From: Empedobacter brevis_A
GTDB lineage: Bacteria > Bacteroidota > Bacteroidia > Flavobacteriales > Weeksellaceae
NCBI RefSeq assembly: GCF_965118635.1
Contig: NZ_CBCPHV010000002.1
Location: forward strand, 402,231 to 466,230
Length of the DNA stretch: 64,000 nt
Direction: 5' to 3'
Under the pieces are notes generated by a model. That model saw nothing but the letters and a program-made list of their open reading frames with translations. It was not told where the DNA came from and did not search any database. The number at the start of each line of letters is the position of its first letter. The stretch's first letter is position 1. A program made the translations under genes and the position numbers. Positions 59,101 through 64,000 of the stretch are shown here, one piece after another.

Positions 59101-60418
59101 AAAAACTTTTATCATGTTCATTTAAAAGCACAACATCATTTGTAATCTTATTTTTCAATTTTACATTATGAAGAATTTGCCAAATTTTGAATTCTTGAAA
59201 TAAAGGTGCTGATTTTGGAATTACACGACAACCAACAGTTTTCTCTTTTCCATCTTTAATTATTTCTTTTTGCTCGAATTCACAAATTGAAATCAATCCT
59301 TTTTGAGATTTTAATTTACGTTGATAAAATATTACGACATCTCTAATTTCTTCTTTTAATGCATTAGTAAAAATAGTTTCTCGACCTTTTGCTTGAATTT
59401 CCCAAATTTTCTCAAATTCATCCATATAATCCTGACGATAAAATACTTGATTCTTTAATCGTGCATGTGGATTATTCTGTAATTGAGCATATTGATATTG
59501 TCCGACAGTTTGATTATTAAAATACAACTCTTTGCTTCTATCTGAAATTGCACCTAAATAACCCGAAGAATTGTACAATTGACCATTAATTTCTTGCAAA
59601 ACAATAGCAATTTGTTCTAAATTTAATTGGTTAGACAATGCATCACTTCTCCATTGGTAATTCTCTAATTTTAACTCTTCTCGTTTTAAATTGCGTTTTA
59701 TTCCAACCAAATTAAAAGGAACTTTTAAAATTGCCCAAGTCGCTACTTTTCCTTTATTATTCAACTCTTCTTTTAAATCCTCTGTAAATAATTCCGGATA
59801 AAATTGTTTTTGAAAATTCCATATTTTATCAAATTCATCTTGTAAATCCGAACGATAAAAATCAGGAACCTTTTTCTTCCCAGATTTTAATAGATTTAAA
59901 ACATATTGACCCGGTGTTAAATTTTCATGGTATAATTTTTTAGCTATATCCATTCCGTCAATCAAAGTTCCTTCTTCAGAATTATTAACTTTTCTAGAAC
60001 TTTTGTAACCACGCTTTTTATTGATTTGTAATAAAACACGAGCCACTTCTTGAAGTTCCAATTGTTTTTCTGCAGCTAATGCTCGTAAACGAAAAGTCTC
60101 AAAAGTTGTTTTATTTCCATTTTCGGCTAAAATAGTTTCATGATTAATCCATTTATGTGTTTTTAAAATTTGTAGAAGATTTTCTCTTCGAAGTTTAAAT
60201 CGTTGAAGATTGCGACGAGCCGAACGTGCTAAAGTTCTACCTGCATTTGTTGTAATAGGTTTACCTTTTTCAAAGTTTGTTTGCTCATCAGTTGTTAAAG
60301 GATTTACACGAACACCTATTTTTTCGATAGAAGATTGTTCGTTATTCTCAGCTTCTTTTACAAACGCCCAACCAATAGAGTTGGTTCCCAAATCTAATCC
60401 AAGTATATTTTTAGTCAT
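56165..60418 (-). CDS. cas9: Type II-C Cas9 endonuclease, 1417 aa
   Basis: RNA-guided DNA endonuclease. RuvC-I ILGLDLGTNSIGWAFV carries Asp9; the Arg-rich bridge helix RTLARSARRNLQRFKLRREN lies at ~60-80; RuvC-II IRIELARELKKN (Glu) is near 704; HNH YDIEHIIPQSRLFDD (His) near 790, with the later Asn in NKTLVPRQINLDKGN; and RuvC-III HHAMDALTVAF (His, Asp) near 961. All catalytic residues are present. It is long for II-C (Neisseria and Campylobacter forms are about 1000-1100 aa), as seen in Bacteroidota. First gene of the operon; the tracrRNA lies about 100 bases upstream on the opposite strand. Confidence 0.98.
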   Translation of the reverse strand: MTKNILGLDLGTNSIGWAFVKEAENNEQSSIEKIGVRVNPLTTDEQTNFEKGKPITTNAGRTLARSARRNLQRFKLRRENLLQILKTHKWINHETILAENGNKTTFETFRLRALAAEKQLELQEVARVLLQINKKRGYKSSRKVNNSEEGTLIDGMDIAKKLYHENLTPGQYVLNLLKSGKKKVPDFYRSDLQDEFDKIWNFQKQFYPELFTEDLKEELNNKGKVATWAILKVPFNLVGIKRNLKREELKLENYQWRSDALSNQLNLEQIAIVLQEINGQLYNSSGYLGAISDRSKELYFNNQTVGQYQYAQLQNNPHARLKNQVFYRQDYMDEFEKIWEIQAKGRETIFTNALKEEIRDVVIFYQRKLKSQKGLISICEFEQKEIIKDGKEKTVGCRVIPKSAPLFQEFKIWQILHNVKLKNKITNDVVLLNEHDKSFLFEELDLKGNLTASQVLKLLVDKPKDWEINYNNLEGNRTNQALYNAYLTILDNEGYDVREELKLKLNKDEITLADIDKPAIEIKEMVRAIFNHLGIKSEILDFNAELEGKAFEEQLSFQLWHLLYAYEEDNSATGMDTLYRLLEQKFGFNKEQTKVIGSVSFQDDYGSLSSKAIRKIFPFIKENEYSVACDLAGYRHSKNSLTKEELENRELKSRLDILPKNSLRNPVVEKILNQMVNVVNTIIDTENDKLEKAGMERNFQFDEIRIELARELKKNAKEREEMTKAINAGKIEHEKIIKILQVEDGIKFPTRNDIIRYKLYQELKNNGYKDLYTNQYIERKDIFTKKYDIEHIIPQSRLFDDSFSNKTLVPRQINLDKGNKTAYDYIFDAFGQDKLNEFLIRSKALFDLNDEGISKAKYKKLTMKGSEIGEGFIQRDLRDSQYIARKAKEILFQITKSVLSTSGSVTDRLRDDWDLINVMKELNLEKYRLAGLTEMQTTKDGNQKEIIKDWTKRNDHRHHAMDALTVAFTKRSFIQYLNNLNARRNDEYDSISNAKNKKAIETNSLRISSKDALGIEEKETHKIKDGKGNYKRVFNEPIPNFRKLAKQHLEAVLVSHKAKNKVVTRNINKIKGSEKVQIALTPRGQMHKETVYGKIKQYAFKEEKVSGKFDETTIAMVSNPQYRSLLLQRLVENGNDPKKAFTGKNTLAKNPILLKDGTELPEKVKIIWLEDDYTIRKDIGPDLKIDKVIDEGVKRILQTRLNEFNGDAKKAFSDLDRNPIWLNEEKGIAIKRVTISGVKNAEALHTKKDHLGQDIFDENGNKIPVDFVSTGNNHHVSIYEDEKGNLHEKVVSFYEAVARVNQGLSIVDKAYNHHLSWTFKFTMKQNEMFVFPSEDFNPNEIDLLDRKNQALISKHLFRVQKFSEKDYWFRHHLESQIIDLNTLNNITFIRKRNPSSISNIIKVRTNHLGEIIHIGEY

Positions 60419-60504
60419 TAGTTTTTTCTTTTGTGTATTAAGTTACAACAAAAAAAAATTATACAATTATGATTTTACGTAATTATATATAAAAACTTTA
60501 TTCT

Positions 60505-60512
60505 TATATTTG
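60505..60512 (+). promoter_or_regulatory. -7 box of tracrRNA promoter
   Basis: TATATTTG matches TAnnTTTG exactly. The predicted start is only 5-8 bases downstream, inside or at the edge of the anti-repeat that begins at 60516. No good -33 box lies at the usual distance. Confidence 0.6.
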
Positions 60513-60515
60513 TAA

Positions 60516-60590
60516 TGAAAGGAACTCACAATAAGGATTTATTCCGTTGTGAAAACATTTAGTGCCTCGACTATCTTCGGGGCTTTTTTA
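60516..60590 (+). ncRNA. tracrRNA
   Basis: A 16-base anti-repeat, TGAAAGGAACTCACAA (60516-60531), is exactly complementary to bases 2-17 of the + strand repeat. It is followed by TAAGG, a small GGA/TCC nexus hairpin (60535-60545) and a linker. It ends in a 7-bp terminator hairpin, GCCTCGA / TCGGGGC with a U-run (60564-60589). The order anti-repeat, ATAAGG, hairpin, terminator is that of Neisseria-type II-C tracrRNAs. It is divergent from cas9. It guides RNase III processing and loads crRNA on Cas9. Confidence 0.92.
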
Positions 60591-60769
60591 TTCTTGTTAT
60601 CTAAATAAAAAAACTCTCTATAATTGCTTTTAAAGACATCTTTATTTGTAATGACACGAATTTCATCTCTAGATTTATGAGCAAGCGAAAGATTAGTTAA
60701 AAACTAGAGTTTTTTCAATAAACTGTAACTATTTGGTTCCCCATTAAACAAAGTTTTAATCTTTCTTTA

Positions 60770-61130
60770 TAAATTTTAGATTTCTCGATGCCTCGTAATT
60801 ACAAAATCAAGTTGTTATTCTAAATAAGTGGGAACAAATGAGAAATGTATTATCTACAAATTAGATATGAGATTTGAGTATTGAGTATTAAGAATTTAAA
60901 TAACAATGAATTTGGTTATTGAAAAAAGGATTAGAAAACCCGACGATTTAGAATCGAAATACAATTCAACTCTAAATTATTGGAATAAAAAAAGTTGGAG
61001 TGTCTGAGTGCAGCGAGTTGCCAACTTTATGGAAATAATTTAGCTAGTTGAATCATTGAGAGTCTACTGTCGGCATCTTTTTTTTGTTTCGTTTTTTTGG
61101 ATGAGCAAAAAAATGAAAAGAAGAAATTAA
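60770..61130. repeat. REP-like repeats, inverted module C
   Basis: A module B half (60777-60812), a purine-rich tract and then module C in reverse orientation (60935-61080). The latter is the inverse of sequences at 28490-28620 and 34410-34510, including TGAATCATTGAGAGTCTACTGTCGGCATC, which also occurs inverted at 28470. No gene. Confidence 0.8.
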
Positions 61131-61220
61131 ACACTTAGAACTTCCCTTTCCAAAACGATAATACCTCAAGAATAATAAAAAGCAAAATTCATTTCCATTT
61201 ATTTTTAAGATATTTGTAAT

Positions 61221-61424
61221 ATGGATGGTAAAACAAGAGCAAATATAAAACCTGGTATGCTGGTTAATATTGTATTAAAAAAAGATCAACGAACTGGCGA
61301 ATTGACTGAGGGTATCGTGAAAGATTTATTGACTTCTGCGCCTTATCATCATCGTGGTATAAAAGTTCGTTTGATGGATGGACAAATTGGACGTGTGCAG
61401 GAAATTATTGAAGACGATTTTTAG
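61221..61424 (+). CDS. YwbE family protein
   Basis: A 67-aa soluble protein matching the Bacillus YwbE family almost along its length: RANIKPGMLVNIVLKKDQRTGELTEGIVKDLLT, then HRGIKVRLMDGQIGRVQEI. The KOW/SH3-like beta pattern suggests RNA or protein binding; the function is unknown. Monocistronic with its own terminator. Confidence 0.92.
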   Translation: MDGKTRANIKPGMLVNIVLKKDQRTGELTEGIVKDLLTSAPYHHRGIKVRLMDGQIGRVQEIIEDDF

Positions 61425-61444
61425 AACGCTTCAAATTATAAATT

Positions 61445-61488
61445 AAAAGCTCTTATTGATATTCATAAGAGCTTTTACTTTTTTTTAT
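61445..61488 (+). terminator. Terminator of ywbE-like gene
   Basis: A 12-bp perfect stem (AAAAGCTCTTAT / ATAAGAGCTTTT) with an 8-base loop and a T-rich tail. Confidence 0.9.
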
Positions 61489-61559
61489 TGTTTATAATAT
61501 TATATATTCGCAACTCAAATTATTTATTAAGAGATGTTTTTCTATTTAAAAATTAGCTG

Positions 61560-61638
61560 ATAAACCCCTTATTTAAGCTCACATTTCGAGCCTAAATTTT
61601 ATTATTCGGATGCTTTTATTGCATTCGACAGGGTTTAT
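61560..61638 (+). ncRNA. Candidate structured leader RNA (three-way junction) before efflux gene
   Basis: Three nested helices can form: P1 ATAAACCC/GGGTTTAT (61560-61567 with 61631-61638), P2 TTTAAGCTC/GAGCCTAAA with one A.C mismatch (61572-61580 with 61588-61596, 7-base loop), and P3 CGGATGC/GCATTCG (61607-61613 with 61621-61627, 7-base loop). P1 ends 20 bases before the MFS start codon. It could be a riboswitch or another cis-regulatory element; it matches no class I know by sequence. Confidence 0.45.
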
Positions 61639-61658
61639 ATTATCTAATTTTTATAAAA

Positions 61659-62840
61659 ATGAAAAATCAAAATAAGTCATTTATTTGGCTAATTATATTC
61701 TTAGTTGGGTTTCCACAGATTAGTGAAACCATTTATACTCCTTCTCTTACATTTTTGTCTACAGCGTACGGAGTTTCTAATCATCAAATACAAAAAACGC
61801 TTAGCATTTATTTTATAGGCTTTGCAATAGGTGTTTTACTTTGGGGAATACTCTCTGATATCATTGGTCGAAAATCCTCTATGCTAACGGGAATAGTCTT
61901 GTATATCATTGGTTCATATCTTTGTTTACAATCTCCAGATTTTGAGGCTCTCCTATTTGCGCGTTTTGTTCAAGCCGTAGGTGCTGCTGCTGGTTCTAAT
62001 GTAAGTCAAACCATTTTAAGAGATGTTTTTAATAACAAAGAGCGAACTGCTGTTTTCAGTACTATATCAGCTGTTTTAGCTTTTTCTCCTGCCATTGGTC
62101 CACTATTGGGAGGTATAGTCGCTTCTGTATGGGATGTTTACATGGTATTTGTTTTGTTGATTTTATTGGGAACAGTTGCATTATTCTGGTCAACTTTCGG
62201 TTTAAGAGAGACCTTACAACAAGATAAAAAGCTAAAACTAAGTTTTAGACAAATCACAAAAAAGATTGTAAATGATAAAGTTTTTTGGATTTATGGAGGA
62301 TTAATAGGTATTCTAAATGGAATTATTTTTAGTTACTACGGCGAAGCTCCATTTATTTTTATGGAGTATTTTAAATTCAGCATGATTCAATATGGTTGTA
62401 TAGGTTGCATTGTAGCTTTAGCTAGTTTTTTTGGTGCTAAATATTGCAAAAAGATGAGCATTAAGAAAACAAATCAACAAATCCTTTTCACAGGGAGTTT
62501 AATCTTCTTATTAGGGATAATTCTGTATATAATTTCAATTTTGTTCCTTTTATCTCATCCAACCTTCGTCATCATTTTCCTATTGATAGCTGTATTTATT
62601 ATCTTCTTCGGCATATCGTGTATGCTACCAGTATGCTTGAGTAATGCTTTAATAAATCATACCGATCATTTAGGAATTTCAGGCGCTATTTTAGGACTCT
62701 ATTATTATTCCATTGTTGGAATCATAACATTCCTTATGAGTTATATAGACAGTTCTTTTCTGCTCTATTATCCACTCTTTTTAATGTTTTGGTTTATAAT
62801 AATTCTACTCTTAGTCAAATTGTATCACGCCAAATCTTAA
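61659..62840 (+). CDS. Bcr/CflA-type MFS drug efflux transporter
   Basis: A 393-aa inner-membrane antiporter with twelve predicted helices. IYTPSLTFLSTAYGVS near the start is the DHA1/Bcr signature. GILSDIIGRKSSMLTG is the loop 2-3 motif A, RFVQAVGAAAGSNVSQTILRDVF motif B with Arg, and SAVLAFSPAIGPLLGG motif C of antiporters. It is expected to export small organic compounds with proton exchange; the substrate is not readable. It has a long structured 5' leader and a perfect palindromic terminator. Confidence 0.9.
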   Translation: MKNQNKSFIWLIIFLVGFPQISETIYTPSLTFLSTAYGVSNHQIQKTLSIYFIGFAIGVLLWGILSDIIGRKSSMLTGIVLYIIGSYLCLQSPDFEALLFARFVQAVGAAAGSNVSQTILRDVFNNKERTAVFSTISAVLAFSPAIGPLLGGIVASVWDVYMVFVLLILLGTVALFWSTFGLRETLQQDKKLKLSFRQITKKIVNDKVFWIYGGLIGILNGIIFSYYGEAPFIFMEYFKFSMIQYGCIGCIVALASFFGAKYCKKMSIKKTNQQILFTGSLIFLLGIILYIISILFLLSHPTFVIIFLLIAVFIIFFGISCMLPVCLSNALINHTDHLGISGAILGLYYYSIVGIITFLMSYIDSSFLLYYPLFLMFWFIIILLLVKLYHAKS

Positions 62841-62855
62841 TTTGTTTTTGCAAAA

Positions 62856-62890
62856 CATCTATCCTAAAATTTTAGGATAGATGCTTTTTT
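62856..62890 (+). terminator. Terminator of MFS gene
   Basis: A perfect 28-base palindrome (CATCTATCCTAAAA / TTTTAGGATAGATG) is followed by C and six T. Confidence 0.92.
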
Positions 62891-63017
62891 ATATTCTCAA
62901 CTACCGTTATAAGTAAAAACCTCCTTTTTTCTTTCGTTTATGGTGTTGATTTGAAGTGAAAAGTATAGAATGAGATTAATATTCTTCTCTACTTTCTGAA
63001 TTTATTAAATTCCATTT

Positions 63018-63060
63018 ATGTTATAAGTATGTTATAAGTATGTTATAAGTATGTTATAAT
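63018..63060. repeat. 11-bp tandem repeat, four copies
   Basis: ATGTTATAAGT is repeated three times, with a fourth near-perfect copy, in the promoter region of the gene at 63115. The period is close to one helical turn. Confidence 0.92.
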
Positions 63061-63114
63061 TACACATAAAATAGAAAGTTTAATTATAATAGTGTACCTT
63101 TTAAAAAAATAATT

Positions 63115-63414
63115 ATGACAACTGGAAGAATCAATGACGAATTGGATAATTTAATATATTATATTAATGAATATCAAACCTCTCAAAATAATTTAAGTAA
63201 AGCTATAAATAAAGCTCAAATAGATGATGCTAATTATACTTTAGAGCTTAATTTATTAGCAATTGAAGCGATTTTTAATTTGAATCATGAATTAAAAGAA
63301 ATTGTATTGCTTCAAGAAATAAATAAAAATGAATGTATACAAGGTTCTTTTTTATCTACAAATTTTATTAATGATGTGGGAAATTACATTCAAAATGTAA
63401 AAAAATACGCTTAG
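63115..63414 (+). CDS. Small helical protein of unknown function
   Basis: A 99-aa protein not recognised by family. It is mostly alpha-helical with charged and Asn-rich segments (DELDNLIYYINEYQTSQNNLSKAIN ... LNLLAIEAIFNLNHELKEIVLLQ), no signal peptide, membrane segment or Cys motif. The start is ATG 63115 in an AT-rich context without a Shine-Dalgarno site. Codon use is like its neighbours, so it is probably real. No operon partner. Confidence 0.6.
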   Translation: MTTGRINDELDNLIYYINEYQTSQNNLSKAINKAQIDDANYTLELNLLAIEAIFNLNHELKEIVLLQEINKNECIQGSFLSTNFINDVGNYIQNVKKYA

Positions 63415-63543
63415 ACACTATCAAAATTTTAAGTAATGATATTTCAAATGGGTTTGACTGTTTTACAGTTGAACTTTTTTTGAAATTCAATTTAGATTTG
63501 ATTTAAAATTAACCACAAATTATCAATTGAGTATCTCCATTTT
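63415..63543. other. Short non-coding stretch
   Basis: No gene or strong hairpin is seen. It separates the small protein gene from a decayed - strand frame. Confidence 0.35.
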
Positions 63544-63700
63544 TTAGAAATTTTGCTCTAGGATAAACCTCCAGTCACGAATAATTTCTTCTTCTGTTAA
63601 AATCATACAACTACTGTCAAACACTATTACAGTTTAATTCTTATTGACTGTAAATTTTTGAAATTCGGTAATGAACTTTTACATCAAATTCTTCTTCGTA
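63544..63700 (-). pseudogene. Decayed gene fragment
   Basis: On the - strand one frame reads FYEEEFDVKVHYRISKIYSQ before a stop, and another frame picks up VIVFDSSCMILTEEEIIRDW to QNF-stop. Together they look like one protein end broken by a frameshift and stops. The parent family is not recognised. Confidence 0.35.
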
Positions 63701-63957
63701 GAAAATTCAATTCAGTAATATATTCTCAATTTTTTCTCACCAAAAGTTATATTTTTATCGAACATTATTTCTAACATATTTTCGGAAAAATCATATCAAA
63801 AATTCAACAAACATCACACAATAAATTATGGTTTCAGTAAAAGAAAACCACTCTCAAAAAATCTAAATTTCAACTTTTATAAAAGAAAAGGATTAAAAAA
63901 CAATTGCCGTTTTAAATAAAAATTTCACTATTTTCCCTCTACTTCACCCCTATTTTG

Positions 63958-63996
63958 TTCGACAATCCTTCGACACTTGTTCGACCGTTGTTCGAC
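63958..63996. repeat. TTCGAC repeated four times with an 11-base period
   Basis: TTCGAC starts at 63958, 63969, 63980 and 63991, exactly 11 bases apart, at the window's right end. It may continue outside the window. It could be an iterated protein-binding site or the end of a coding repeat. Confidence 0.8.
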
Positions 63997-64000
63997 AAAA

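Noticed and set aside
60210..60482. + strand open frame over the cas9 5' end, and similar frames opposite other genes
   Set aside because: They are shadows of the real genes on the other strand, with no start context or family pattern.
61560..61638. Purine-type riboswitch
   Set aside because: The two 7-base loops and three-way junction are suggestive, but the conserved junction bases and kissing-loop sequences do not fit.
1..64000. tRNA, rRNA and other classic RNA genes
   Set aside because: I looked for cloverleaf-like and rRNA-like sequence and recognised none apart from the tracrRNA.

Overview
The window is AT-rich DNA from a flavobacterium-like member of the Bacteroidota. Several signs point there: TAnnTTTG-type promoter boxes, weak or absent Shine-Dalgarno sites, secreted proteins with the QVGINT..P signature, a Bacteroides-type serine DNA invertase and a type II-C CRISPR locus with a very large Cas9. 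An Empedobacter/Weeksellaceae relative is my guess; no rRNA is present to prove it. No tRNA, rRNA or intact insertion sequence was seen.

Layout. 0-17 kb is mostly housekeeping: the 3' part of a giant repeat-containing surface protein, aminopeptidase P, an MscS channel, bestrophin plus DUF488, small proteins, a SMUG2-like glycosylase, an NtrC-type regulator with two lipoproteins, an acyl-CoA synthetase, DinB, SulP and a KASIII enzyme. 17-19.5 kb holds three tandem paralogous secreted proteins. 19.8-25 kb is an accessory island: a frameshifted type IIG restriction-modification gene, a second and different specificity region lying convergently on the other strand, and a master-invertase (Mpi) type serine recombinase. 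Together they look like an invertible or formerly invertible specificity switch. 25-38 kb has an erythromycin-esterase-like protein, an amidinotransferase-family protein, a ClC/UDG-like/Crp operon beside flavohaemoglobin, and cytochrome bd oxidase (cydAB). It is broken by two 1.6-1.8 kb blocks of REP-like interspersed repeats. 39-44 kb is a mannitol/fructose utilisation cluster (fructokinase, sugar MFS, mannitol dehydrogenase, divergent LacI regulator) with two perfect tandem operators.

46-60.6 kb is a complete type II-C CRISPR-Cas system. It has an array of 110 recognisable 48-bp repeats (109 spacers of 30 bp, one of 31), cas2, cas1, cas9 (1417 aa) and a divergent tracrRNA. The anti-repeat shows that crRNAs are read on the + strand, toward and opposite to the cas operon. 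The decayed repeats lie at the far 46.2-kb end. Each repeat carries a Bacteroidota promoter-like sequence.

61-64 kb carries YwbE, a Bcr/CflA-type efflux pump with a three-way-junction leader RNA candidate, a small unknown protein behind an 11-bp tandem repeat, a decayed gene, and a second 11-bp periodic repeat at the window edge.

The two defence modules (phase-variable-looking RM and CRISPR-Cas9) are the main biological interest.
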